Under the pieces are notes generated by a model that made no database searches, had not been told where the DNA came from, and was given only the letters and a program-made list of their open reading frames with translations. Shown one piece after another: positions 24,982 to 33,805 of a stretch of DNA of 64,000 nucleotides; positions within the stretch are counted from its first letter, which is position 1, and the number at the start of each line of letters is the position of its first letter. The position numbers and the translations under genes were made by a program. The stretch is from Tolypothrix sp. NIES-4075 (GTDB lineage Bacteria; Cyanobacteriota; Cyanobacteriia; Cyanobacteriales; Nostocaceae): the NCBI RefSeq assembly GCF_002218085.1, contig NZ_BDUC01000003.1, positions 283,666 to 347,665 of the forward strand. The letters run 5' to 3'.

Positions 24982-25123
24982 ATGGCTGTTAAGGGGAAAA
25001 AATTGTTTTCGACATTTTTAAATTCTCTTCCCCCAATGCCGTAGATAAGAAAACTGGCAGATACTCATAGTACCTGCCAGCTAATTAGCTGTCATTTTCT
25101 GTTGGGGATTAGGGGCATCGATA

Positions 25124-26038
25124 TTAGCCGCCGATTTCTCTACGCTCAATTACAGTGCCATCACCCGTACCTTGCATCTGTTGGGTTTTTGGTGTGCCGT
25201 GCAGTCGGGGATCGGGTTGTGGTGGTGTGGGTTCGGGTCCTAGCGGCTGGGGATTTGCCACATACTCGAATTCGCCTTTGCCGTCCATTGAAGGACCTTT
25301 TGCCCAACGTCCTTCAGCACTATCGGTGCCTTCAGAATGATTCCAGAACTGATAAGCATACTCGCGCTTCTCCAAATCCAGCGGGAAGGAACTAGGAACA
25401 GGAGTACTTTCCAGTCCATCTGCTTTTAATTCTTCAATCGCTGCTTCCCACTGATTTTGGTGCATCGTGTCACGAGCAATCATGAATGAAAGAGTATCTT
25501 TCACGCCAGGGTCATCAGACATCTCGTACATCCGTACTGCTTGCAAGCGTCCTTGAGATTCAGCGTGGAGATTTGAACGGAAATCTGCCATTAAATTACC
25601 GCTGGCAACGATGAAGCGACCGTTCCAGGGAAAGCCTACACTGTCGGCTGGCATGGCACCCAAACCTGAGACAATGGCGTGTTGGGGATTCATCGCTGCC
25701 GCCATAATTACATCTCGTGGGTTACTACCACCCATCACCGCACCCACTACTTGGTCTAAAGCACCTTCTTCTTGCATTTTCACTGGCGCTTTATCCAGCA
25801 GATGGGCAATCATCGTTGCCAACATCTCGATATGACCGATTTCTTCAGTACCGATATCTAGCAACATATCGCGGTATTTCGCAGGTCCGCGACAATTCCA
25901 GCCCTGGAACAGGTACTGCATCATCACAGTCATTTCCCCAAAGGTGCCACCGATGAGTTCTTGAATTTTCTTCGCGTAGACTGCATCGGGTTTTTCTGGC
26001 GGTTTGAAGTATTGTAGTTGTTTTTTATGGTAAAACAT
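25124..26038 (-). CDS. Manganese catalase
   Basis: The 304-aa protein is a non-haem dimanganese catalase of the ferritin-like fold, which disproportionates hydrogen peroxide. Metal ligands are visible as E35 (GGTFGEMTVMMQY), E66 and H69 (GTEEIGHIE), then a Glu in the ESQGRLQA block and His in ARDTMHQNQW. The C-terminal Pro-rich tail (QPLGPEPTPPQPDPRLHG) is usual for cyanobacterial forms. It is preceded by a 330-base gap and begins the stress-type block on the minus strand. Confidence 0.93.
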   Translation of the reverse strand: MFYHKKQLQYFKPPEKPDAVYAKKIQELIGGTFGEMTVMMQYLFQGWNCRGPAKYRDMLLDIGTEEIGHIEMLATMIAHLLDKAPVKMQEEGALDQVVGAVMGGSNPRDVIMAAAMNPQHAIVSGLGAMPADSVGFPWNGRFIVASGNLMADFRSNLHAESQGRLQAVRMYEMSDDPGVKDTLSFMIARDTMHQNQWEAAIEELKADGLESTPVPSSFPLDLEKREYAYQFWNHSEGTDSAEGRWAKGPSMDGKGEFEYVANPQPLGPEPTPPQPDPRLHGTPKTQQMQGTGDGTVIERREIGG

Positions 26039-26371
26039 TAGTGTTCCTCATTTATTGCATGTGGAGCAGGCGATACAAATTCAGATTTTTCTGAGATTTG
26101 GAGCGTGCAGCTGCTTCGGCTGGTACCCGGTGGCTGCTCGTCGCCTATACTTCTAGGAAACCTATTTAATCTGTTGTGTACATCATTCTCAGGTCACATA
26201 AAAAATACTTAAAAAATAAGTATATTGACTGTGGTTGTATCCTTCTTGTGGCTGTGGCTGGAAATGCATTCTCATAGGCTGTTGCCTTCATAAAACAAAA
26301 TAAAAACCAGAGGCTTTGCCTCTGGCAAGGCGTTACCAGGCTAGAGCTAGGTAAAGAGAGTTTAGTATAAA
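26039..26371. other. Intergenic gap between cupin and Mn catalase genes
   Basis: No gene is seen. It holds the probable promoter of the Mn catalase gene (minus strand) and a terminator-like hairpin for the cupin gene (listed separately). GC-rich tracts at about 26100-26150 contain small imperfect palindromes. Confidence 0.5.
26307..26325 (-). terminator. Rho-independent terminator after cupin gene
   Basis: CCAGAGGC-TTT-GCCTCTGG is a perfect 8-bp stem with a three-base loop. On the minus strand it is followed by TTTTTATTTTG. It lies about 46 bases after the cupin stop codon. Similar hairpins are dispersed in related genomes, so it may be a mobile repeat used as a terminator. Confidence 0.65.
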
Positions 26372-26713
26372 TTAATCTTCATCACGACCGTGAATTTGGG
26401 CAGGCGGACTGGTTGCTTCAACTGCGGTGAATGATTCCAAGATTTTGTAAGTGTGGGATGCGCCTTTTGGCACTACCCAAGAGTTTCCCGGTTCAAGTAC
26501 AACTACTTGACCATCAAGGTGTAACTCAGCGCGACCGTTGATTACATAACCAACAGTTTCATATTCTCGCGCTGCTGGTTCTTTGGCTTCACCTGGTTCT
26601 TCATTCTCCCAAAGCCGCATGGAAAGGCTTTTGCCAGATGCAAGATATTTCTGACCGAGTTGACCTTTAGGGGAATAAGCGGAGTCTACTTTTTTAACGC
26701 TGGTATCCGACAT
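26372..26713 (-). CDS. Cupin-domain protein
   Basis: The 113-aa protein folds as a single cupin. The ETVGYVINGRAELHLDGQ strand pair and EPGNSWVVPKGASHTYKI, with a C-terminal-motif His, are visible. The first motif lacks the usual HxH, so metal binding may be weak or absent. No signal peptide is present. It lies between the Gfo/Idh/MocA gene and the Mn catalase gene on the same strand, and such small cupins often accompany stress genes. Its ligand is unknown. Confidence 0.8.
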   Translation of the reverse strand: MSDTSVKKVDSAYSPKGQLGQKYLASGKSLSMRLWENEEPGEAKEPAAREYETVGYVINGRAELHLDGQVVVLEPGNSWVVPKGASHTYKILESFTAVEATSPPAQIHGRDED

Positions 26714-26791
26714 ATTTTCTTTCCTTTTTTTACTGTAGTAAGCGCTGTCTTCGCTTAATTAAGCGCTAAGAGCGCTTACTACGAAACACTT

Positions 26792-27955
26792 TTAAACTTT
26801 GATTGTTCTACCTGTGCGAGCTGCTTCGTAAATTAGCTGCATCAGTCTGACATCTTGCAAACCCTCTTCACCTGGGGTTTTCGGCTGTTTGTTATTCATG
26901 ATGGACTCAGAAAGGTGATCCATCTCCAAAGCGAATTGATTCTGTTCTTGGATATTGCGTTCCTCGTTACCATTCTTGCTTTTAACAGTCAAGCGGTGTT
27001 TGTAGTAATCGGTAGCTGGGTCTAACTCCAAGGTAGCGTCAGATCCAAAAACTTGGATGCGTTTGGTGTCCGAGTAGCCGTAGCTGGATGTACAATTGGC
27101 AAGCACGCCGCTAGGAAAACGCAAAGTGAAGTTGACATTTTCCTCAACTTCCCGAAAGCGGGGGTCGTTGGGGGTGCTGTACATCATAGCGCTGATTTCT
27201 GTGGGTTCCTCACCCGTGATGTATCTTGTGGCATTCAAGCTGTAAATACCGATGTCATAAAGAGAACCGCCACCAGCGAGTTTTTTTTGGGCACGCCAGC
27301 GGTCTGATGGTTCTTTAGGGTCGAGGTTGCGTCCGTGGTCAGAAACTATGGATTTCAACTTGCCAAGTTTACCGCTTTGTGCTAATTGAATCGCGGCAAG
27401 GTTGAATGGTTCATATTGAGCGCGATATGCAATCATCAATTTGCGCCCTGCTTTTTTGACAGCATCAATCATCGCTTGACATTCAGCGACGGTGACTGCC
27501 ATCGGCTTTTCACACATGATGTGCTTGGCAGCTTGTGCGCCGCGAATGGTGTATTCTGCGTGTAAAGCGTTGGGCAAAATTACATAAATAACATCTACCT
27601 CAGGGTTATTGCGGATAGTGTCGTAATTTTGGTAATTGTAAATATTTTTTGGGTTAACGCCATATTGCCGTGCATACTGTTCGGCTTTAGCGCGATCGCC
27701 ACTCACCAATGCTACCAATTTTGAACGCTTACACTCAGCAAACGAAGGAATAATTTGTTGGGTGGCAAATTTTCCCAAACCCACAACTGCCCATCCTAAC
27801 TTTTTTTCTGGTGGTATCGGTGGCTCTTTTGCGGCTTGAGCTAAACTACGGCTGGGTTTAAAAATTGCTGGGACAATACCGAGTGTAATTAACCCAAAAC
27901 CAGCTTTATGTAAAAGAGTACGACGGCTAAGTTCTGATTTTAATAAGTCAAACAT
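26792..27955 (-). CDS. Gfo/Idh/MocA-family oxidoreductase with Tat signal
   Basis: The 387-aa protein starts with a twin-arginine signal (SRRTLLHKAGFGLITLG) ending near residue 40. A Rossmann domain follows (WAVVGLGKFATQQIIP) with the family EKPMAVTVAE motif near residue 150, then the C-terminal alpha/beta domain. It resembles periplasmic glucose-fructose oxidoreductase-type enzymes that keep NADP tightly bound. Its sugar substrate is unknown. It sits in a same-strand run with the cupin and Mn catalase genes, and a heptamer array separates it from the alcohol dehydrogenase gene upstream. Confidence 0.85.
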   Translation of the reverse strand: MFDLLKSELSRRTLLHKAGFGLITLGIVPAIFKPSRSLAQAAKEPPIPPEKKLGWAVVGLGKFATQQIIPSFAECKRSKLVALVSGDRAKAEQYARQYGVNPKNIYNYQNYDTIRNNPEVDVIYVILPNALHAEYTIRGAQAAKHIMCEKPMAVTVAECQAMIDAVKKAGRKLMIAYRAQYEPFNLAAIQLAQSGKLGKLKSIVSDHGRNLDPKEPSDRWRAQKKLAGGGSLYDIGIYSLNATRYITGEEPTEISAMMYSTPNDPRFREVEENVNFTLRFPSGVLANCTSSYGYSDTKRIQVFGSDATLELDPATDYYKHRLTVKSKNGNEERNIQEQNQFALEMDHLSESIMNNKQPKTPGEEGLQDVRLMQLIYEAARTGRTIKV

Positions 27956-27969
27956 GAAATTTTCAATTG

Positions 27970-28145
27970 CTAATTGGTAATGGGTAATTGGTAATTGGTA
28001 ATTGGTAATTGGTAATTGGTAATTATTTTATTGCCTATTACCCATTCCCTATTACCCATTGCCTATTACCCATTCCCTATTACCCATTGCCTATTACCCA
28101 TTTCCCATTCCCTATTACCCATTCCCCATTCCCCATTCCCCATTC
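27970..28145. repeat. Heptamer arrays, inverted pair
   Basis: TTGGTAA units on the left face CCCATTACCTATT-type units on the right, so the array can form a long imperfect hairpin. It fills the space between the alcohol dehydrogenase stop (28148) and the Gfo/Idh/MocA start (27955). Confidence 0.85.
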
Positions 28146-28147
28146 CC

Positions 28148-29317
28148 TTACGGTTTGAGTACAACTTTGATGCAGTTGTCTTTCTTGTGCTTGAAAATCT
28201 CGTAGGCGTGGGGTGCTTGTTCTAGCGGTAGGCGGTGGGTGATAATAAACGATGGATCGATTTCGCCGTTTTGGATGCGCTCAAGTAAGGGACGCAAGTA
28301 TCTGTGGACGTGAGTTTGTCCCATCTTGAAGGTTAAGGCTTTATTCATGGCTGCACCCATCGGGAATTTATCGAGGAAGCCACCGTAAGCACCCGCTACT
28401 GAGACGTGACCACCTTTGCCACAAGCAACGATCGCGTTTCTTAATGCGGTTGGTCTGTCTGGTTCTAGACGCAACTCTTGTTTTACTCTGTCGTATAAGC
28501 CCATCAAGTCATTGCCGTGTGCTTCGAGTCCGACTGCATCAATCACAGCGTCGGGACCGCGACCGCCGGTCATTTCTTTGAGGACTTCCCCAACATCAAC
28601 TTCTTCGTAATTGATGACTTCTGCCTTACCATATTCTTTCGCCATTTGCAAGCGTTCGGGAATGCGATCAATGGCGATGACACGTTCTGCACCGAACATA
28701 AAAGCGCTTCTGATGGCGAACTGTCCAACAGGTCCGCAACCCCAAACGGCGACGATATCACCGGGTTTAATGTGGCAGTTCTCCGCTGCCATGTAGCCTG
28801 TGGGGAAAATGTCAGTTAAAAATAATACTTGGTCATCTGTTAAGCCATCAGGAATTTTGAATAAACCCACATCGGCAAAGGGTACGCGGGCATATTCTGC
28901 CTGACCGCCTGCGTAACCTCCGAAAATATGAGAGTAGCCAAATAGACCTGAGGGAGAATGACCCATGATTTTTTCTGCTAGCCAACCGTTGGGGTTGGAG
29001 TTGTCGCACAGCGACCATAAATCACTAGTGCAGAAATAGCAGTTACCACAGGCTATTGTAAAGGGAACGACGACGCGATCGCCTACTTTGACATTATTAA
29101 CTGCGCTACCAAGTTCAACTACTTCCCCCATGAATTCATGACCGAGGATATCCCCTTTTTCCATCGTCGGGATGTAGCCATTGAAAAGGTGCAAATCAGA
29201 ACCGCAAATCGCCGTTGATGTAATTTTGACAATCGCATCACGCGGGTTAAGAATTTTTGGATCTGGCACTGTATCAACTCTTACATCATTTGCACCGTGC
29301 CAGCATACTGCTTTCAT
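28148..29317 (-). CDS. Zinc-dependent alcohol dehydrogenase, copy A
   Basis: The 389-aa protein is a medium-chain dehydrogenase similar to glutathione-independent formaldehyde dehydrogenase-like and threonine dehydrogenase-like enzymes. It has catalytic-zinc residues in AICGSDLH and GHEFMGE, the four structural-zinc cysteines in CGNCYFCTSDLWSLC, and a Rossmann motif VWGCGPVGQFAIRSA. It is closely paralogous to the gene at 30535-31704, with two paralogous small secreted-protein genes between them. The aldehyde or alcohol substrate cannot be told from sequence. Confidence 0.9.
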   Translation of the reverse strand: MKAVCWHGANDVRVDTVPDPKILNPRDAIVKITSTAICGSDLHLFNGYIPTMEKGDILGHEFMGEVVELGSAVNNVKVGDRVVVPFTIACGNCYFCTSDLWSLCDNSNPNGWLAEKIMGHSPSGLFGYSHIFGGYAGGQAEYARVPFADVGLFKIPDGLTDDQVLFLTDIFPTGYMAAENCHIKPGDIVAVWGCGPVGQFAIRSAFMFGAERVIAIDRIPERLQMAKEYGKAEVINYEEVDVGEVLKEMTGGRGPDAVIDAVGLEAHGNDLMGLYDRVKQELRLEPDRPTALRNAIVACGKGGHVSVAGAYGGFLDKFPMGAAMNKALTFKMGQTHVHRYLRPLLERIQNGEIDPSFIITHRLPLEQAPHAYEIFKHKKDNCIKVVLKP

Positions 29318-29494
29318 AATAGTTGTTAGTTGTTGGTTGTTAGTAGGTAGTGAGCGGTTTACCGCTCATATCTTCGGTATTAAAGCGGGTTTATAGCACA
29401 TTGCAAGTAACTGAAATACAATGCTGAAGTCTAAAAGCTAGACATAAAACCTTTTTTACTTCTGACTTCTCAATACTGCTGTATCTATACCCAT

Positions 29495-29818
29495 TTACTT
29501 AACTGGTTCAGCTTTTTCTTTAGTTGAATTCAAAAACTCTTTGGTACTTTGGGGTAAAGGTTCATCAAGATTGAGCTTCTCGCGAACATTATCACCAATG
29601 GCTTTCAAGTTATTTTTGGCACTGTCAACCAACTGTTTATCTTTTTCAGTCGGTTGTGCATTGTAATATTTAGCTTCTGGTGTTTTCGCGGTATCAGCCT
29701 GCGCTGGCAATACATTCATGTCACCAAAACATTGCAAAAACAAGACTGCAAATACTACCAAGATAGCTTTAAAAATCTGATAGAGTCGTAAATTTATCTG
29801 CGAATAAATCATTTTCAT
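29495..29818 (-). CDS. Small secreted protein with KLNLDEPLP motif, copy A
   Basis: The 107-aa protein has an N-terminal signal helix (about residues 12-38) and a hydrophilic remainder with PEAKYYNAQP and the C-terminal block NVREKLNLDEPLPQSTKEFL. The same block occurs in the next gene upstream (29940-30470), so the two are paralogues. I think the family is the cyanobacterial 'low-temperature-induced' group, but only from memory. The open frame begins 19 codons earlier, yet AGAAGG six bases before the ATG at 29818 decides the start. It is probably periplasmic or lumenal. Confidence 0.6.
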   Translation of the reverse strand: MKMIYSQINLRLYQIFKAILVVFAVLFLQCFGDMNVLPAQADTAKTPEAKYYNAQPTEKDKQLVDSAKNNLKAIGDNVREKLNLDEPLPQSTKEFLNSTKEKAEPVK

Positions 29819-29939
29819 AAAATACCTTCTTATCCTATTTTTTTCAGAAGAGTTATGAGTTAAATTCAAACTCATAACTCTTTTTTTAATCAGAAAGGAT
29901 AAATCCTCTCAAACTGATTACCTGACGAAGGTGATAACC

Positions 29940-30470
29940 TTATTTAGTTCCAGTTATTGGTTCAACAGCCTTTTCAACTCTCTTCTCTGTTGAACCCAAA
30001 AACTCTTTTGTACTTTCCGGAAGTGGTTCATCCAAATTGAGTTTTTCGCGAACATTATCAGCGATACTTTGCAAAGGATTTTTCGTATCAACAGACTTTG
30101 TGTCTGTTTCTAATGGTAAAGATGCGTGCGGTGTACCTTTATAATAAGTACCGAGTGGTGATTTGACAGTATCACCTGTTGATTTTGCAGCGTCATCAAT
30201 TCCTTTCTTGGTTGAATTCACAGCATCTTTAGCAGTTCCGCGAAGATTATCAAAAGTACTTTTTAGCTTACTTTTCCCACCTTCTACCGCTGTGTTGGTT
30301 TTGTTTGGCGCCGATTCATCTGGGGTTCCTTTGTAATAAATACCGATTGGTGATTCGACGGTATCATCAGCAAACGCTTGCAATGCATTGCCGTAACCAA
30401 AAGCTTGAGCGCCAATAAATATAAATGCAGCGAAAACAACTGTCAAAACTCTGTGCAAAAATTGTTTCAC
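29940..30470 (-). CDS. Small secreted protein with KLNLDEPLP motif, copy B
   Basis: The 176-aa protein has a signal peptide (residues 1-34, FAAFIFIGAQAFGYGNALQAFA). It carries two copies of a (S)PIG/PLGxYYKGTPxxSxP motif (residues about 41-55 and 101-115). Between them is a Lys-rich helical segment with TAKDAVNSTKKGIDDAAKST, and the end has NVREKLNLDEPLPESTKEFL. The internal repeat suggests duplication of the shorter copy A. The low-complexity, helix-prone composition recalls stress-protective proteins. Function unknown. Confidence 0.65.
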   Translation of the reverse strand: MKQFLHRVLTVVFAAFIFIGAQAFGYGNALQAFADDTVESPIGIYYKGTPDESAPNKTNTAVEGGKSKLKSTFDNLRGTAKDAVNSTKKGIDDAAKSTGDTVKSPLGTYYKGTPHASLPLETDTKSVDTKNPLQSIADNVREKLNLDEPLPESTKEFLGSTEKRVEKAVEPITGTK

Positions 30471-30534
30471 GAAAGCCTCCGATTGAATTATTTAATTGAA
30501 CAATATGGGTAGGGAAACCCCATCCCTACCGATT

Positions 30535-31704
30535 TCATGGTTTGAGAACAACTTTGATGCAGTTATCCTCTTTTTGTTGAAAAATGTGGTAGCCGTGAGG
30601 TGCTTGTTCCAGGGGTAATTGATGGCTAACAACCACAGATGGATCTAATTTTCCATCTAAAACTAGCTCTAGCAACTTGTGCATGTATTTTTGACCATGC
30701 ATTTGTCCCATGCGGAAAGTCAAACCTTTGTTAAAGGCTGCACCAAACGGAATTTTATCAACAAAACCACCATAAACACCCATGATTGAAAGGGTGCCTC
30801 CTTTACGACAAGCAAGCATCATTTGCCGCAGTACGTGGGGACGATCTGTTTCTAACCGCAACTTTTGCTTTGTCTGGTCGTAAAAGTCTTCAAAACCGAC
30901 ACCGTGCGCTTCTAATCCCACAGCGTCGATACATGCATCAGGACCGCGACCGCCGGTCATTTCTTTTAAAGCTTCGCCGGCATCAACTTCTTCATAGTTG
31001 ATAATTTCGGCTTTGGCGAAATTTTTAGCCATTTCTAAGCGTTCCGGAAAGCGGTCAATGCCGATAACTTTCTCAGCACCCATCATGTAAGCGCTAATCA
31101 TGGCGAATTGTCCGACAGCACCGCAACCCCAAACGGCTACAGTATCACCAGGTTTAATATCGCATAATTCTGCACCCATATAGCCGGTGGGGATGGCATC
31201 GGAGATAAAAAGTAACTTTTCATCGGGTATGTCTTTGGGGACTTTTACCACACCGACATCGGCAAAAGGTACGCGCACATATTCTGCTTGTCCGCCGGCG
31301 TAACCACCGAAGGTGTGCGAGTAGCCGTAAATTGCTGAAGTGATACTGCCAAACAACTTTTCTTCCATCCAACCGTTTTGGTTGGAATTGTCGCACAGCG
31401 ACCACATATCACGCTGGCAATAATGACAGTTACCGCAACCGATCATCGAAGGAACGACAACGCGATCGCCTATTTTTAAATTACTTACTGCATTACCAAC
31501 ATCAACCACTTCCCCCATAAATTCGTGACCGATAATGTCACCTGATTGCACAGTGGGAATGTAGCCACCATAAATATGCAAATCACTACCGCAAATTGCC
31601 GTTGAAGTAATTTTGACAATAGCATCACGCGGGTTGATAATTTTCGGGTCTGGCACCGTTTCCACCCGCACATCATTAGCACCATGCCAGCAGACTGCTT
31701 TCAT
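30535..31704 (-). CDS. Zinc-dependent alcohol dehydrogenase, copy B
   Basis: The 389-aa protein has the same length and motifs as copy A: AICGSDLH and GHEFMGE for catalytic zinc, CGNCHYCQRDMWSLC for structural zinc, and VWGCGAVGQFAMISA for NAD(P). The N-terminal 20 residues are almost identical to copy A, including MKAVCWHGANDVRV, and differences accumulate in the middle. The pair and the small secreted-protein pair between them point to a local duplication. The substrate is unknown. Confidence 0.9.
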   Translation of the reverse strand: MKAVCWHGANDVRVETVPDPKIINPRDAIVKITSTAICGSDLHIYGGYIPTVQSGDIIGHEFMGEVVDVGNAVSNLKIGDRVVVPSMIGCGNCHYCQRDMWSLCDNSNQNGWMEEKLFGSITSAIYGYSHTFGGYAGGQAEYVRVPFADVGVVKVPKDIPDEKLLFISDAIPTGYMGAELCDIKPGDTVAVWGCGAVGQFAMISAYMMGAEKVIGIDRFPERLEMAKNFAKAEIINYEEVDAGEALKEMTGGRGPDACIDAVGLEAHGVGFEDFYDQTKQKLRLETDRPHVLRQMMLACRKGGTLSIMGVYGGFVDKIPFGAAFNKGLTFRMGQMHGQKYMHKLLELVLDGKLDPSVVVSHQLPLEQAPHGYHIFQQKEDNCIKVVLKP

Positions 31705-31737
31705 ATATATATTTGGGATTTTAGATTTTGGATTGAT

Positions 31738-31807
31738 AGTAGTTAATTGTTAGTGGTTAGTAGCTAGTAGTAATTACCAACTAACTACTAACCACTAACA
31801 ACCAACT
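31738..31807. repeat. Inverted short repeats (GTTAGT/ACTAAC)
   Basis: Units such as TTGTTAGTGGTTAGTAG are followed by CTACTAACCACTAACAA, forming a hairpin between the SRPBCC and alcohol dehydrogenase genes. It touches the SRPBCC stop and may act as a terminator for that gene. Confidence 0.7.
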
Positions 31808-31808
31808 A

Positions 31809-32507
31809 TTACCCACCTTTTGGTTGTCCTTCAGTTGTGGCAATTTCGCCAGCTTCCATTAGCATTTTGAAACGGCGCAAATCATCACCAATTTGTTGTT
31901 CTGGTTCTTCACCAAAAAGCTTGGCAAATGCAGCGGCTAAGGCTCCACCTGGCGGGCTATATTCAAGTACTACCTTTACTTCAGTACCGCGATCGCCTGG
32001 TGCTTTCTTAAAGCGGATAAAACCAGAATTCTCCACATCTGCACCTTCCACCGAAGCCCAAGAAATAAACTCATTTTCTCGGTCTTCCAATATATCTGCA
32101 TCCCATTCCACACTACTATCCAAAGGTGCATTCGCAATCCAATGCGACCTTTTATCATTTTGCACAGTCACAGATTTGAGATGCTTCATAAACCGAGGCA
32201 AATTCTCAAAATCGTGCCAAAAGCGATAAAGTTCATCAGCTGGCTTATTTATCGTTACCGTCTTTTCAACCTTAATAGATTTATTTATACCAATCGCCTC
32301 CTGTGCTTGCTGAATCGTGCTTTGCTTAGTTACACCCTGATACACCAAACCGCCACCAGCCAAAGCCATCAGCACCCCGCGCAAAGAACGCTGACTTAAA
32401 CCCATCAGCACCATCGCACCGCCACCTACAAGAGATGCCCAACGCTCAGTTTCACCAGCCTCAGCGCCTTGACCCTTACTCAACTCATTCCCCGAACTCG
32501 AAGCCAT
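31809..32507 (-). CDS. SRPBCC-family protein with N-terminal membrane segment
   Basis: The 232-aa protein has a hydrophobic N-terminal region (about residues 25-62, LVGGGAMVLMGLS and GVLMALAGGGLVYQG) followed by an SRPBCC (START-like/polyketide-cyclase) domain. That domain begins VEKTVTINKPADELYRFWHD and continues with NLPRFMKHLKSV. Such domains bind hydrophobic ligands in a deep cavity. The gene follows the PfpI gene on the same strand and probably belongs to the same stress-type block. Ligand unknown. Confidence 0.85.
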   Translation of the reverse strand: MASSSGNELSKGQGAEAGETERWASLVGGGAMVLMGLSQRSLRGVLMALAGGGLVYQGVTKQSTIQQAQEAIGINKSIKVEKTVTINKPADELYRFWHDFENLPRFMKHLKSVTVQNDKRSHWIANAPLDSSVEWDADILEDRENEFISWASVEGADVENSGFIRFKKAPGDRGTEVKVVLEYSPPGGALAAAFAKLFGEEPEQQIGDDLRRFKMLMEAGEIATTEGQPKGG

Positions 32508-32519
32508 CTTTTTATCCCC

Positions 32520-32637
32520 TTCTCTCCGTAAAAATAACCACCTTGGCGCTAGCCTCTCCCTTCGGGAGAAGACGCAAAGACCCTCTCTTCATCTCTTTCT
32601 TGGCGTCCTTGGCGCCTTGGCGGTTCGTTTAATAAAA
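32520..32637. repeat. Dispersed repeat (GACGCAAAG/CTTGGCG type)
   Basis: The sequence contains GCCTCTCCC-TTCGGGAGA and GACGCAAAGACC, then TTGGCGTCCTTGGCG. Its reverse complement resembles 30-115 at the window's left edge. It fills the gap between the PfpI and SRPBCC genes and has no coding capacity. Confidence 0.65.
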
Positions 32638-32639
32638 AA

Positions 32640-33734
32640 CTACATCGACACAGCCGCACCCGTCGTAGGCTTCCCAGGCTTAACATCCAGCCCCATCCGC
32701 ATTTGATACAATTGCGCCAATCGCTGTTCAGAAACCAACAAATCGTTGTAAATATCCGTAAACAACGCAGTCGCTACCGGGTCAGTATACATAGCACACA
32801 AATTGCCAATATCACCGATACCAGTTTGCACATCGCCCAAAGCCGATCGCAATTGAAACGTATCATCACTTCCAGTCATAGCCGTTTTCACCTTCGCGTA
32901 TTGATTAGCGATATTAGCGGCTAAAGAAGGTTTCTCACCCAACCTGTCAAGATAACTTTCCAGCTTAAGGATGTGACGCTGCTTGTTAGTAATTATCTCT
33001 TGAAACAACGCCTTAACTTGAGCATCTGACTCTTTCTCAAAATACTTCTCTAAAGCTTCCAGCGAATAACGCTCACCAGCAAGAGCAGTATTTACACCCT
33101 TGACAATATCACCCTTAGTTGAACCACCCCAAGCATCAGCCAGCTTCCACCATTCCGCGCTTGTATCATTCTCTTCAGGTAACGCTGCATCCTTGCCACC
33201 GTAACCCAAACGACTCAAGATAGCTGTGGTGAAAATTGCCAAATCTCCAGGTTGACGTGAGGTAATCAAATTACCATCAACTACCAAAGGTTCATCAACA
33301 TACTTTGCACCCGCATTAATCATATCCTTGCGGATAGCGCTGAAACCAGTGGCTTGTTTACCTTTGAGCAAATCACCTTCAATTAAAAGTTGCGGTCCGT
33401 GACAAACTGCTGCAATCAATTTACCTTGCTGCATCGCTTGTTGAACAAAGCGTACAGTGTTCGGGTTGCGTCGCATGTGGTCGGGTGCCATTCCACCGGG
33501 AATTATCACCGCATCAAATTCAGAAGCGATCGCTTCGGTAGTAGTTCCATCAGCTTGCTGAGAAACTTTGCCTTGTTTGCCCTTATACTTTTCATTCATC
33601 CGGGCACCGAGGACAACAACCTCCATCCCCGCTTGCTTTAGCCCGTTATAAGGAACTTGAAATTCCGCATCCTCCACCCCATTCTCAATCAGGATAGCGA
33701 CTTTTTTCTTACCATGATTATTAAAGTTTGCCAT
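32640..33734 (-). CDS. DJ-1/PfpI-domain protein with C-terminal helical (ferritin-like) extension
   Basis: The 364-aa protein has an N-terminal DJ-1/PfpI domain (about residues 10-185) with VAILIENGVEDAEFQVPYNG and the nucleophile elbow IAAVCHGPQLL. A helical domain of about 160 residues follows, beginning GVNTALAGERYSLEALEKYF and EIITNKQRHILKLESYL, which looks like a four-helix ferritin-like bundle of the DUF2383/DUF892 kind. The PfpI part resembles proteins that repair or cleave damaged proteins. The start at 33734 has AGAGGTGAT upstream. The open frame begins 19 codons earlier without support. Confidence 0.82.
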   Translation of the reverse strand: MANFNNHGKKKVAILIENGVEDAEFQVPYNGLKQAGMEVVVLGARMNEKYKGKQGKVSQQADGTTTEAIASEFDAVIIPGGMAPDHMRRNPNTVRFVQQAMQQGKLIAAVCHGPQLLIEGDLLKGKQATGFSAIRKDMINAGAKYVDEPLVVDGNLITSRQPGDLAIFTTAILSRLGYGGKDAALPEENDTSAEWWKLADAWGGSTKGDIVKGVNTALAGERYSLEALEKYFEKESDAQVKALFQEIITNKQRHILKLESYLDRLGEKPSLAANIANQYAKVKTAMTGSDDTFQLRSALGDVQTGIGDIGNLCAMYTDPVATALFTDIYNDLLVSEQRLAQLYQMRMGLDVKPGKPTTGAAVSM

Positions 33735-33805
33735 TGAATCACCTCTTAAATTACTTACGTAGTGAGCGCTGAAGCACTCAAATCTTCTCAAATCTTCTCA
33801 AACCT

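Larger units (their letters stand above)
23390..25044 (+). pseudogene. Small membrane-protein gene split by an insertion element
   Basis: The ATG at 23390 opens a membrane protein of unknown family with two hydrophobic helices (about residues 20-43 and 47-62). The frame is broken after 23571 by the TnpB element. Joining 23571 directly to 24966 gives a continuous 86-codon frame ending at TAG 25042-25044, with the second helix completed as WILLFTVGCGLMAV and a basic tail (KGKKLF). The restored frame is strong evidence for both the gene and the element boundaries. In its present state the gene makes a 102-residue hybrid that ends inside the element. Confidence 0.75.
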
